64,000 bases of DNA, from assembly GCA_019894765.1 (NCBI GenBank), contig JAGXNT010000013.1:1-64000 (forward strand). The letters run 5' to 3'. The notes beneath the pieces were generated by a model. The model was not told where the DNA came from. It saw only the letters and a list, made by a program, of their open reading frames with translations, and searched no databases. Position 1 is the stretch's first letter. The number at the start of each line of letters is the position of its first letter. The position numbers were made by a program, and so were the translations under genes. This DNA is from Candidatus Heimdallarchaeota archaeon (GTDB lineage: Archaea; Asgardarchaeota; Heimdallarchaeia; JABLTI01). Shown one piece after another: positions 52,457 to 60,832 of the stretch.

Positions 52457-53797
52457 ATGTCTGACATTTTAGCCATAATCGAACCTTTTGTTGATAAAGC
52501 CCTAAAAATGGGTGCTGATGAAGTTGAGTTTTTTGCTCAAAAGATTCGAAACAAAACTGTAAACTTTGAACACAACAATATGAAATCAGCCCTAGCAAGT
52601 ATTATTGATGGTATTGGCATACGAATTTTGAAGAATAAAGCTTTAGGGTTTGCCAGTTCAAACTCCCTTGATAAAATTAAAATCGAGGATTCATTAAAAG
52701 AAGCTCTAGCGATCGCAAAAGTCACTCCTCCCGAAGATAATTACTACCTCTCTACAAAACAAAAGATCACAAAAGTCCCTGAGATGTATGATAAAGCAAT
52801 TGAAACCTTTTCTATGGATGATACAATTACATATAGCAAAAATTTGTTGGAGAAAACTATCGGATATGACTCTCGAGTTACTGTTGATTCTGGAACCTTC
52901 TCTTCAGTAATTAGAGAGAGTGCGCTAGCAAATTCAAATGATGTCAATATATCTGAAACAAAATCCCTTTTCAGCTGGATGCTTTTCGGTATGGCTGTTG
53001 ACGGAAAGGATATTGGTTCTTTTGACTACTGCTTTGATTCTGTTGTTAAAGTGAGTGATATCGATATTGAATTCACAGCTACTGATTTTGCTAAAAAAGT
53101 TCTGCGAAATCTTAACGCTCAAAAAACTGAATCTTTCGAAGGCCCTGCTGTTTTAACACCTGATGCTGTTACTGATCTATTTCAGTTGTTAGTTTATGCA
53201 TCTACTGCTACTCAAATTCAAGCAGGTTCTAGCTTCTTACAAGATAAATTAGGAGCTAAAATTGGAGTTGATGTTCTCTCTCTTGTTGATGATGGAACCA
53301 TGAAAGGAGAAACCGCAAGCTCTTCTTTTGATCGAGAAGGAGTTCCTCACAAGAAATACAACCTTGTTGACAAAGGTGTTTTCACAGGTGTTCTCTATGA
53401 TACTTTTACAGCAAACAAGGAAGGCTTGGAAAGTACTGGTCATGCTTCTGGGAGCTACAGAAATATTCCAAGCATTTGGACCACAAATCTCAATATCTTG
53501 CCAGGCACAAAATCCTATAAAGATCTGATCTCGGAAATCGATCATGGAATTCTAATTAATAGAATAAGCGCAGCACCCGATCCAATTTCTGGAGATTTCT
53601 CTGCAGTCCTAAAAGGTGCTCAATTGATTGAAAAAGGAGAAATTAAAGACACGTTACGAGAAATCACTGCGGTTGGAAATATTTTCTCCAATTTGAACAC
53701 TATTACTGGTATTAGTAAAGAACAAGTGCCACTTCGAGGAAATCAAAGCTGGTTAGTTCCATACATCGTTATGGATAAGATCAAATTTGTTTGTTGA
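52457..53797 (+). CDS. pmbA: TldE/PmbA partner subunit
   Basis: The TldE/PmbA fold lacks the HExxxH site and partners with TldD as a heterodimer. ADEVEFFAQKIRNKTVNFEH and IIDGIGIRILKNKALGFASS at the N-terminus, and LVYASTATQIQAGSSFLQDKL, LVDDGTMKGETASSSFDREG and GVFTGVLYDTFTANKEGLE later, match the family. NIFSNLNTITGISKEQVPLR and NQSWLVPYIVMDKIKF close the protein. The 446-residue length is usual. Only one base separates it from the tldD stop, so the genes are coupled. A hairpin terminator follows. Confidence 0.95.
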   Translation: MSDILAIIEPFVDKALKMGADEVEFFAQKIRNKTVNFEHNNMKSALASIIDGIGIRILKNKALGFASSNSLDKIKIEDSLKEALAIAKVTPPEDNYYLSTKQKITKVPEMYDKAIETFSMDDTITYSKNLLEKTIGYDSRVTVDSGTFSSVIRESALANSNDVNISETKSLFSWMLFGMAVDGKDIGSFDYCFDSVVKVSDIDIEFTATDFAKKVLRNLNAQKTESFEGPAVLTPDAVTDLFQLLVYASTATQIQAGSSFLQDKLGAKIGVDVLSLVDDGTMKGETASSSFDREGVPHKKYNLVDKGVFTGVLYDTFTANKEGLESTGHASGSYRNIPSIWTTNLNILPGTKSYKDLISEIDHGILINRISAAPDPISGDFSAVLKGAQLIEKGEIKDTLREITAVGNIFSNLNTITGISKEQVPLRGNQSWLVPYIVMDKIKFVC

Positions 53798-53808
53798 AAT
53801 AGTTTTTA

Positions 53809-53845
53809 ATTGGGTTTTCACTAACCCAATCCTTCTTTTCTTTTT
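53809..53845 (+). terminator. terminator hairpin after tldE
   Basis: ATTGGGTT (53809-53816) pairs with AACCCAAT (53823-53830) across a six-base loop, and a pyrimidine run with several Ts follows. It is 11 bp past the stop codon of tldE. Confidence 0.65.
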
Positions 53846-53962
53846 GCAATAACAAAAAAACAGTAATATAAGCTATTTTTCTCTTAAAACCTTAAAGAAT
53901 AATAGTTAATCTTTTTTAGTGGATGTTGGCAGAAAACACATACTAAGAAAAAAGTAAAGAAC

Positions 53963-55636
53963 GTGGTTAATTTGACTCTAGAATGCATTGAAGAGCTATC
54001 CTTTACCCCTCGAGATTACCAAACAGATGCAGCGAAAAGCATCTTGAAATCAATCATCGAGGATAAGAAAAAATCCACCGTTTTATTACTTCCAACAGGC
54101 ATGGGAAAAACCAATGTTGCTATCATGGTTGTTGTTGAGTTGTTGAAAAAAGGACTCATCACACCTGAAGGGAAAGTATTATTCCTCTCCCCTGATAGAA
54201 AACTCAAGCATCAATTACATGATGTTTGTCAAGCAGATTTTTCCTCATATGGTAGTTCTTATCTCTTACCTGAAGGTCAAAGTTTACCGCCCTCAATAAC
54301 TCAAAAACACTTTGCAATTTCAAGATTTATTTTTGGTACTCCCTCATTATTAATGAATTCACTTTTTGCTCGAACGCCTGGTCAAAGGCGTGTTAGACCA
54401 GAAGATTTCGATAAAGTAGAATTTATTGTAATTGATGAGATATTAGATGTTACAGCTCAAACAATTGCGGGTGAAGGCTTTAGAATGAATAAGCATTTTG
54501 CTCCTCTTATTGATCGGTTATTAGCTAAAGAATCAAATCAATTCTTAGGTTTAACAGCATCTATTCTTCAAAAAGGGAAATTAAAATTCATAGAAGATAT
54601 GTTTGGTGGAGAAAAGAACACTGAATTTATTTATCCCAAAGGTGACGATTTCCAAGAACATGCTCCAGCCATTAAGCTGAAGCGATTCTATGTTTTCGAT
54701 GATATGAGGAAGGAAATGGATAAGTTACTTATGGTTTTACGATCTCAAACTGAAAGAGTCCTTATGGCTGGGTATCGACGATTATCTGGTGGGCAAAAAT
54801 TACCTTCCAATCGAACATTATTATTTGCTAACGATGTTATGAAACGATCTTATGAGGGTACAAATTTTGAAGCAAGTTCAGAAGGGTTCTTCAAGAATTT
54901 GATAATCAATGCAGGAGCTTATCTAGACTTAATCGTTGCTAGACAATTTTTGTTTGAACACACATTTCCAAAATTCGCTAATTTTGTTTTAGGTATTAAA
55001 AACACTCTATTACTAAATGCCCCTGAATGGATAGAAGCTAAAGAACTAGTAGAATTAGCATATAAGGATGGTAAAGCCTCTAAAATCTCACCAAAAGATC
55101 TTCGTTTAATTCAAGTGGTTAAGAAATTAGTAAATGAAGAAAACAATTCAGTCATTATCTTCTTACGATTTGTAGAAATGACTAAGCACCTTTCAACTTT
55201 ACTCGAGAAGGAAGGCATTCCTAATCTTTTTGTTCATGGTAGGATGAGTGGTGATTCCCAGAATATGCAGCTCAAACGCTTCAAGAGTGGAGAAGTGAAG
55301 GTTCTTTTCGCAAGCGAACGATTGATTAGAAAAGGAACAGACTTACCGGAAGCAGATAGATGTATACACTTCGGAACAACTCTTTCAATTGAAGCACGAG
55401 AGCAAGCTATGGGTCGAATTAGAAGCACTCGCACAGACTTAAAAGAAGACATCACGATCATTTATCATCAAACTGCAGAACAAGAGAAATATACAAAATT
55501 AGTAGAGCAGTTCCTCGAATCGGTTAAAAGCTTGAAAACTTCTGCTGGATGGACCATTTATGACGATGGGTCTGTAGAAGCTGATGGACAGGCACAACCA
55601 GATTTTGTGGTTGAAGATGAAGAGAAAAAAGAATAG
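53963..55636 (+). CDS. superfamily 2 helicase, Hef/MPH1-like, without nuclease domain
   Basis: The 557 residues contain two RecA-like lobes. Motif I is LLPTGMGKTNVAIMV (about 42-56), motif II VIDEILD (DEIL instead of DEAH), motif III LGLTASIL, and the second lobe has VIIFLRFVEM, NLFVHGRM, VLFASERLIRKGTDLP and motif VI EQAMGRIRSTR. Between the lobes is an inserted helical region (about 220-375). This layout is that of Hef/FANCM/MPH1 translocases or related DNA helicases, but the C-terminal nuclease of Hef is absent. The start could be GTG 53963 or TTG 53972. It is the only gene in its plus-strand unit and ends at a hairpin. Confidence 0.8.
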   Translation: MVNLTLECIEELSFTPRDYQTDAAKSILKSIIEDKKKSTVLLLPTGMGKTNVAIMVVVELLKKGLITPEGKVLFLSPDRKLKHQLHDVCQADFSSYGSSYLLPEGQSLPPSITQKHFAISRFIFGTPSLLMNSLFARTPGQRRVRPEDFDKVEFIVIDEILDVTAQTIAGEGFRMNKHFAPLIDRLLAKESNQFLGLTASILQKGKLKFIEDMFGGEKNTEFIYPKGDDFQEHAPAIKLKRFYVFDDMRKEMDKLLMVLRSQTERVLMAGYRRLSGGQKLPSNRTLLFANDVMKRSYEGTNFEASSEGFFKNLIINAGAYLDLIVARQFLFEHTFPKFANFVLGIKNTLLLNAPEWIEAKELVELAYKDGKASKISPKDLRLIQVVKKLVNEENNSVIIFLRFVEMTKHLSTLLEKEGIPNLFVHGRMSGDSQNMQLKRFKSGEVKVLFASERLIRKGTDLPEADRCIHFGTTLSIEAREQAMGRIRSTRTDLKEDITIIYHQTAEQEKYTKLVEQFLESVKSLKTSAGWTIYDDGSVEADGQAQPDFVVEDEEKKE

Positions 55637-55662
55637 GTCGAATTAAAAACGACCGTTTTTTT
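55636..55662. terminator. terminator hairpin between helicase and AAR2-like genes
   Basis: GGTCG (55636-55640) and CGACC (55650-55654) form a perfect stem with a nine-base AT-rich loop, followed by seven Ts (55656-55662). It lies between convergent genes at 55636 and 55666. Confidence 0.6.
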
Positions 55663-55665
55663 AAA

Positions 55666-56454
55666 TTAGATTTGAATTCCTCTTTCATCTAGGTATCTTC
55701 TGAATTCACTTGCTTTTTCTTTTAAGGGTTCAATACCTGAATCGTCCATATCTTCCAGTAAATTACTCAAATTAGCGATGAGTTTGTTATCTGGAATTAA
55801 ATCTTCTGCTTTAATAGTATTGAATTGCTTGCGGATAATATCTAAAAATCCCCTGAAAAAACCAGGAGCATTTGTTACACTCCATTCACCAGCATTATAC
55901 ACTGCTTGAATTAAATAGAAATAGCAATCGTATGCTTGTTCATCTTTGAACAGGACATAGGAAATGTATGCAAATTGCAATTCTTCAAAGAAACTAAACA
56001 TATCTCTATTGTGTTTATTTTGAAAAGCTTGTTCAAATCTTGACTTAAATGTTGTAAGATACCATTCTTCCAATTCTTTTGGAGTGAGTTCTGTTGGGGG
56101 AGTCATTGGTTCTTCTTTATGTAATGTAAACGGATAGTTTTCATATTTTAAATATGAAGTGAGTTCTAACCAGAATTGCACTAAAGAATAACTTTTTTTC
56201 ATAACTGGAATCAATGCTTGATTCATAGCACCGCTGATAGCCATGTCTTTGTATCGTAATTCTTCTTCGGGTTCACAGTCAACAAAGCTCTTACTTTGAT
56301 AATCATACCGTTTAATTACAGTATCATTTGATTTAACTTCACACCAAAAACCTTCAACCATTTTACCATCATCTTTGACAGTAACATAATGAATGCCAGG
56401 TTTCACTTCAGCAAAACCACGGAAGCCACCTTTAATTTCATAGATTGCTAACAT
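55666..56454 (-). CDS. aar2: AAR2 (spliceosomal U5 assembly factor) homologue
   Basis: The 262 residues align with eukaryotic AAR2. IKGGFRGFAEVKPGIHYV (7-24) corresponds to human VGPKFRGVKMIPPGIHFL, then VEGFWCEV to the MGFFLSL strand, and MKKSYSLVQFWLELTSYL (about 85-102) to the LGPYP-x3-LKKWISLTNFI helix. In the second half, FFEELQFAYISYVLFKDEQA (about 161-180) corresponds to [20 protein letters not shown], and the C-terminus EKASEFRRYLDERG to the KAEKFQAHLTKKF end. Human AAR2 binds the RNase H-like and Jab1 domains of Prp8 during U5 snRNP assembly; Prp8 is not known to me in archaea, so the partner is open. Its true N-terminus appears to lie in the 22-codon frame upstream. It is on the minus strand. 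Confidence 0.8.
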   Translation of the reverse strand: MLAIYEIKGGFRGFAEVKPGIHYVTVKDDGKMVEGFWCEVKSNDTVIKRYDYQSKSFVDCEPEEELRYKDMAISGAMNQALIPVMKKSYSLVQFWLELTSYLKYENYPFTLHKEEPMTPPTELTPKELEEWYLTTFKSRFEQAFQNKHNRDMFSFFEELQFAYISYVLFKDEQAYDCYFYLIQAVYNAGEWSVTNAPGFFRGFLDIIRKQFNTIKAEDLIPDNKLIANLSNLLEDMDDSGIEPLKEKASEFRRYLDERGIQI

Positions 56455-56506
56455 CTAGTTGTGCTTCCTCTTTGGGGATATCTCTTAGGATTATATAGCC
56501 ATACAT
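56438..56506 (-). CDS. 22-residue frame that probably encodes the N-terminus of the AAR2 homologue
   Basis: ATG 56506 follows AGGAGG at 8 nt spacing, the strongest ribosome site in the neighbourhood. The product MYGYIILRDIPKEEAQLD overlaps the annotated AAR2 start. Reading across with one base skipped after codon 18 gives IPKEEAQLD then LAIYEIKGGFRG, which lines up with human AAR2 MPKGTEFGID then YNSWEVGPKFRG. The two frames therefore look like one gene split by a +1 shift near 56452. A sequencing error, a real mutation or a recoding site are all possible. If it is a separate peptide it would be translationally coupled. Confidence 0.6.
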   Translation of the reverse strand: MYGYIILRDIPKEEAQLDVSNL

Positions 56507-56694
56507 AGTGATTACCTCCTTCGACTTTGAGTCAAAGGTTGTGAATCAGTGAACTGAGGATGATTTAGTATTTAAACATGACATAGCATTAAAAATGTTA
56601 ATAGAAACAGCTGTTAAGGGTCTTTTTTTTCAAAAAAATATAAAAAGTGAAAAGAGAGAATGGTTTGTTTCACAAGATTTGGAGATAGTTTTTG

Positions 56695-57398
56695 ATGGCG
56701 AAAAAAGTAAGAATCAGACAAGCAACAATAGACGATCTTCAAGAAATTATACGGGTAGAAAAAGAAGCTTGGCCAGAAGGTATTGAGGCTTCTGATGCAT
56801 GTTTCGTTCTCGAATTGAAACATATTCGGAAGGTGTTTTCGTAGCTGTTTACGATAAAAAGATCATAGGCGTTGTTGCTTTCCAACTAATAGATTATGAT
56901 GTTGAAAATCCCCCGCCAACCTGGAATGCTGCAACTGATAATGGCCTGATTAAGAAAACCCATACTCCAAAGGGAGAAACTGTTTTTGGTATTGATCTTA
57001 CAGCAGTACCAGGTGCTCCGAAAGGAACGGGAAATAGACTCTTGGTTGAGGTTGGGAGACAAGCAATAATGAAGAACCTCAAAAGAGGAGTTCTGGGAGG
57101 AAGGCTTCCTGAATACTATAAATATTCAGATAAGATGTCTCCGGAAGAATATCTACAAGCGAAGGATGACACTGGGAGATTTCTTGATCCAGAGGTTCGA
57201 TTCTATAGAAGAGCTGGACTAGAGATAGGTAAGGTACTTCCTGAATACATGCATGATGATCCGGATAGCTTGAACTATGGTGTTCAATTAATTTGGAATA
57301 ATCCGTTCTATGCTAAAAGACGAATTTGGCGACCATTCAAGGTTTTAGTTGGTAGAATGTTGTTTCCTATCTACTTCAGAAGTATCGGAGAAGGGTAG
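56695..57398 (+). pseudogene. GNAT acetyltransferase split by a frameshift near 56804
   Basis: The first frame (ATG 56695) reads MAKKVRIRQATIDDLQEIIR then VEKEAWPEGIEASDACF, a clear GNAT opening, and stops at TAG 56842-56844. The rest continues in another frame: FRSRIETYSEGVFVAVYDKK, IIGVVAFQLIDYD and FGIDLTAVPGAPKGTGNRLL, the acetyl-CoA segment, then RFYRRAGLEIGKVLPEYM. Joining the frames at the TTTCGTT sequence needs one added base and gives a full-length enzyme of about 235 residues. The substrate is unknown. The shift may be an assembly error, since the neighbouring AAR2 gene also has an indel 350 bp away. Confidence 0.65.
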
Positions 57399-57484
57399 TT
57401 CTTTATTCCTATTCACTCAAATAGTAAAATATAATACTTATAGAGCTACGTTTTAGATGATACTCATTCAAGGATGTAAAAATA

Positions 57485-58777
57485 ATGTTCAACGATGAAT
57501 TAGTTAAGAAAATTAGAGCTGCGTTCCCTAGAGCAGAGAAAGATTATACTGGTAGAAAAAGAGCATTTTTTGATAATGGTACTGGAACTCTTGTCCTAGA
57601 AAGAGCTGCTAAGGCTGAAGCTAAAGCACGTGTTGATTGTAGTGCTAATATTGGAGCAAATTTTGATGAATCTAAGCTAGCAAAAGAAACTGTTAAAGAA
57701 GGCAAAGAAGCTGTCGCAGAATTTCTTAATGCTCCATCTGGAGATACAATAGTTTCAGGCGAATCAGCAACAAGATTACTCTTTGATGTTAGTTATGCAA
57801 TTGGAAAGGAATGCAATGGAACAGAAAACGTTGTGATTACTGAATTAGAACACTATGCTAACGTTAGTCCTTGGAATGAGTTAGTCAGACAAGGGAAAAT
57901 TAAAGAAGTCCGATTTGCTCGCATGAATTTAGAAGATGGAACTCTTGATTTTGATCACCTGCAAGAATTGATAGATTCAAACACAGAAATAGTATCAGTA
58001 ACATCTGCTTCAAATGTGACAGGAACAAAAATTCCCCTTGAACCTGTAAGGAAATTAGCAAAAGAAGCAGATTCATACTTTGTTGTAGATGCCGTTCATC
58101 ATGTTCCTCATGGACTAATAGATGTTCAGAAAATTGGTTGTGATTTCCTTGTTTTTTCAGGATACAAAATCTTTGGCTCACATGGCAGTTATATGTATAT
58201 GAATCCAGAATACATGGAAAATTTGAGACCATACAAAGTAAAACCTTCAACAAATACTGGTCCCGGAAAATGGGAATCTGGCACAAGGAATCAAGCTATG
58301 TTTGCATCAATTAAAGGAGTAATGGATCACTTCCTTTGGATATCAGAACAAGTTAAATCTCAATATGAAGGAAAATTCAAGGAATATTCTGGGAAAAGAT
58401 GTGATTATAAAATTGCTATGAGTGCAACCCAACAAAATGAAAGGGAATTGTCTAAAGCAGTTTTAGGAGGATTTGATGATATTCCTGGTCTTCTGAACAT
58501 TCCAAAAGTGAAAATTTATGGAATAACAGATGTAAATCGCATAAACGAACGAGATCCAACTTTTGCATTCACAGTGGATGGCATTCCCAATGAAGACATT
58601 ATCAAATATTTATGGGCGGAAGGCGGGATTGCTACACGTGCTGAGAATTTCTATTCTTATGCTGTTGAAGTCTTTAACCAGCAGAAGGTTAATCGAATCA
58701 GCTTAGTTCAATACAACACGTTAGAAGAAGTAGGTATATTCCTCAAAGCTTTGAATACAATTTGTAGCAGAAAGTAA
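57485..58777 (+). CDS. class V aminotransferase (cysteine desulfurase-like)
   Basis: The fold-type I class V enzyme shows ESATRLLFDVSYAIG (about 97-111), VVITELEHYANVSPWNEL, VTSASNVTGTKIPLEPV, YFVVDAVHHVPHG (Asp for the PLP nitrogen and His-stacking region), and LVFSGYKIFGSHGSYM (PLP Lys). The active-site Cys loop of NifS/IscS or SufS-type desulfurases is not obvious, so it may be a related PLP enzyme (kynureninase, isopenicillin epimerase-like). It is preceded by an AT-rich leader of 86 bp and followed by a convergent YjbR-like gene. Confidence 0.8.
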   Translation: MFNDELVKKIRAAFPRAEKDYTGRKRAFFDNGTGTLVLERAAKAEAKARVDCSANIGANFDESKLAKETVKEGKEAVAEFLNAPSGDTIVSGESATRLLFDVSYAIGKECNGTENVVITELEHYANVSPWNELVRQGKIKEVRFARMNLEDGTLDFDHLQELIDSNTEIVSVTSASNVTGTKIPLEPVRKLAKEADSYFVVDAVHHVPHGLIDVQKIGCDFLVFSGYKIFGSHGSYMYMNPEYMENLRPYKVKPSTNTGPGKWESGTRNQAMFASIKGVMDHFLWISEQVKSQYEGKFKEYSGKRCDYKIAMSATQQNERELSKAVLGGFDDIPGLLNIPKVKIYGITDVNRINERDPTFAFTVDGIPNEDIIKYLWAEGGIATRAENFYSYAVEVFNQQKVNRISLVQYNTLEEVGIFLKALNTICSRK

Positions 58778-58783
58778 TAATTC

Positions 58784-59092
58784 CTATTTGGCAAGTGCTA
58801 GTGCAAATTTCATTGCTTCTTTCGCATAGCCAATCCATTTATCAGAATTTTTCAATGGAATTATTACCCATTCTTTCTGTATTTTGCCATTTCCGGGGTC
58901 GTATGGTAATCCTTCTCCAGAACTAAGAAGTTCCGTCACTCGTTCTTTTGGTAATTTCACAATTAAATTACCATCCTTAGTTGGAAAAGCAAACATTTTC
59001 CTCTTTATTTTTAGTGATTCTCCTTGCTTCTGTACATCATCTAATTTCAGTAGTTTTTCTTTAACTTTCAACCAATGTTCTTCTGAAGACAC
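58784..59092 (-). CDS. MmcQ/YjbR-like protein
   Basis: The 102 residues resemble the small MmcQ/YjbR (CyaY-like fold) family: a helix then KIKRKMFAFPTKDGNLIVKL with the Gly turn, VTELLSSGEGLPYDP, KEWVIIPLKNSDKWIGYAKE near the end. The function is unknown; many members are predicted DNA-binding proteins. The start is GTG 59092. It is the only gene between the class V aminotransferase and the tRNA-Val fragment region. Confidence 0.6.
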   Translation of the reverse strand: MSSEEHWLKVKEKLLKLDDVQKQGESLKIKRKMFAFPTKDGNLIVKLPKERVTELLSSGEGLPYDPGNGKIQKEWVIIPLKNSDKWIGYAKEAMKFALALAK

Positions 59093-59190
59093 GATAATTA
59101 CTCTCTCTTTAAGGATATTATATTTTTCACTTCAATTAAATATTCGTTATCTTCATTGCTTTAAAATAAGTGATTTGCAAGGAATTATTG

Positions 59191-59214
59191 TGGTGTGCGA
59201 GGCCGGATTTAAAC
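59191..59214 (-). other. tRNA-Val 3' fragment, candidate att site
   Basis: On the plus strand, 59191-59209 is identical to the 3' end (CCA, discriminator, acceptor 3' strand and T-arm 3' strand) of the intact tRNA-Val gene at 60395-60413, and 22 of 24 bases match up to 59214, with mismatches in the T-loop. No D-arm, anticodon arm or T-arm 5' half is present. The fragment lies in direct orientation about 1.2 kb from the intact gene. Such a direct repeat of a tRNA 3' end is what site-specific integration leaves. Confidence 0.6.
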
Positions 59215-59306
59215 ATAATTCTGTGTTTCAGGTTTAGCATGATAACCTCTAAAGAGATTTACATCAAATTCTGATGAAATGCTATTCATCATCAAAGTGG
59301 GTTCAT

Positions 59307-59432
59307 ATGATAAAGATTCTATTAGAAGGTTCACAAGAGGTTAAAATTACTCTTAAGAAACTATTAACCTGTTTTGAAGAAAATATATCAAAACAAGAAA
59401 AGAAAAATGCTTATGAAGAAAAATACAAATAA
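59307..59432 (+). CDS. small ORF, 41 residues, uncertain
   Basis: ATG 59307 to TAA 59432 encodes a Lys- and Glu-rich peptide (MIKILLEGSQEVKITLKKLL, then a run with EEN, KQEKKN and EEKYK). No ribosome site is clear and no family is recognised. It is inside the interval bounded by the tRNA-Val fragment and the intact tRNA-Val. The rest of the 59093-59436 stretch is AT-rich and holds no other gene that I can see. Confidence 0.25.
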   Translation: MIKILLEGSQEVKITLKKLLTCFEENISKQEKKNAYEEKYK

Positions 59433-59436
59433 GCAT

Positions 59437-60186
59437 TTACTTTTTCTGAAAAAAACCTACTTTCTTTAGTTTTTTATAGCAATCTATAATTTGCTCTTCT
59501 GGAAATGAACCATTCCAATTTGAGAAATACTTGTCCAAAAATCCTTTATAACCTTCTTTCTGAAGATCTTCTTTAGTTAATGATGAGAAATGATTTTCCT
59601 CTTTGTCGTATTCATCAACAACTTCCTCAATCTCTTTTGAGGACAACCTTTGGTATTTATTGTAATGGATAACTCCTTTCCGAACACGCCCCTTCAAATG
59701 TTCAGGTTCTTCTTTTGCATAACCAAGACAAATTGAAATTAAAGGAAAATTATACTTGTCTGGGAGATTAAGAATCTTGTAGACTTTCTCTAATTTCATC
59801 CGGAATAAGCTTGATGTTACTAAGGAATCTATTCCTAGTGATTTTGCTGCTATAACTGCTGTTTGGGAAGCCATTATAGCGTCAATATTCCCAAGAAAAA
59901 ATCCTCTAATATCACCTACTTGAATGGAATGATTAAGATGATTAGCACAATCAATCCAACGATTAAAATCAACACAAAAAACCAATGCTTTATTTGCTTT
60001 GTAAAAATATTCATCTAATAACTTTCTGTCATTGACAACAACTACTGAATATACTTGTCTTCCTCCAGAATTTGCTGTTCGTAAAGTCGCTTCAAGTATT
60101 TCCTCTAATTCTTTTCCTTCGATTTCCTTATTTGAGAATTTTCTTATTGATCTCATACTATGTAAAGTTTCCAGTGTTTTGTTCAT
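59437..60186 (-). CDS. nitroreductase-family protein (second copy in window)
   Basis: The 249-residue flavoprotein shows LHSMRSIRKFSNKEIEG at the N-terminus (FMN phosphate region), RTANSGGRQVYSVVVV, AVIAAKSLGIDSLVTSSLF and FPLISICLGYAKEEPEH. The C-terminal 60 residues (LTKEDLQKEGYKGFLDKYF) extend the fold as in the copy at 32992-33786, and both keep CLGY. The two copies are clearly diverged. The gene lies within the interval bounded by the tRNA-Val fragment and the intact tRNA, so it may be part of an integrated element. The substrate is unknown. Confidence 0.8.
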   Translation of the reverse strand: MNKTLETLHSMRSIRKFSNKEIEGKELEEILEATLRTANSGGRQVYSVVVVNDRKLLDEYFYKANKALVFCVDFNRWIDCANHLNHSIQVGDIRGFFLGNIDAIMASQTAVIAAKSLGIDSLVTSSLFRMKLEKVYKILNLPDKYNFPLISICLGYAKEEPEHLKGRVRKGVIHYNKYQRLSSKEIEEVVDEYDKEENHFSSLTKEDLQKEGYKGFLDKYFSNWNGSFPEEQIIDCYKKLKKVGFFQKK

Positions 60187-60394
60187 CCTCTTTCGCCAAT
60201 ACTAAATTTGATAAATTAGTACTATATAGAACTAATTTAAACTTTCCAATAGATTCGTATTAATTATTATTAAATCAAAAATAATCCTCTTTTTTTTTAC
60301 AAAAAATTTAAAATAAATCAATTCAGCGAATTCCTTTTTAAAAAAAGCGAAAAGATTCGAAAAGTAACTATAAATAAATTTTGATAGTTAAAAT

Positions 60395-60472
60395 TGGTGT
60401 GCGAGGCCGGATTCGAACCGGCGACCTCCTCCGTGTGAGGGAGGTGTCATAGCCAAGCTAGACCACTCGCAC
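60395..60472 (-). tRNA. tRNA-Val(CAC), CCA encoded
   Basis: Reading the minus strand: acceptor GTGCGAG/CTCGCAC, D-arm with GTC/GAC pairing, anticodon stem CCTCC/GGAGG around loop CTCACAC (anticodon CAC, Val), variable AGGTC, T-arm GCCGG/CCGGC with TTCGAAT loop, discriminator A and encoded CCA (60395-60397). There is no intron. Its 3' end is duplicated as a fragment at 59191-59214. Confidence 0.97.
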
Positions 60473-60553
60473 TTGTATCATTTTTACTTTCAAAAGCAAT
60501 CTTAAGAATATTTTGACAATTATAAAGAGAAAAGAAAGGAAAAATGAATCTGC

Positions 60554-60715
60554 TTATCCTTTGCTTTCACGATTCTTCATTCTAAGTCTTTTTGATCCAC
60601 ACTTGCGACATTTTGTGGCTCGAAGAGCATTTCTTGCATAGCATTTTCTACAGATTTGTACGTAAAGCAATTTTCGTCTTGCGATTTCTCGCTTCTCTGG
60701 GTCAGCTACGGGCAT
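60554..60715 (-). CDS. rpl40e: ribosomal protein L40e
   Basis: The 53-residue zinc ribosomal protein reads [20 protein letters not shown], then [20 protein letters not shown] and [13 protein letters not shown]. The zinc site is C-x2-C-x9-C-x2-C ([18 protein letters not shown]). In eukaryotes L40 is fused to ubiquitin; archaea, including this one, have the free protein. ATG 60715 has GGAGA 7 nt upstream. It lies 82 bp from tRNA-Val on the same strand and could be co-transcribed with it. Confidence 0.97.
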   Translation of the reverse strand: MPVADPEKREIARRKLLYVQICRKCYARNALRATKCRKCGSKRLRMKNRESKG

Positions 60716-60832
60716 TTCTATTTCTCCGTTTGTTTAGAACAATCTGCAATCAATTCGCTTGCTATATTAATGTTTTTCGTAAATAACGGTATTTGTATTT
60801 ATTCTACTTCTACGTATCTATGTTTTTTTCTC

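Noticed and set aside
59210..59290. A complete second tRNA-Val gene next to the 3' fragment
   Set aside because: The region upstream on the minus strand has no T-arm 5' strand, anticodon arm or D-arm that would pair, so only the 3' fragment is supported.
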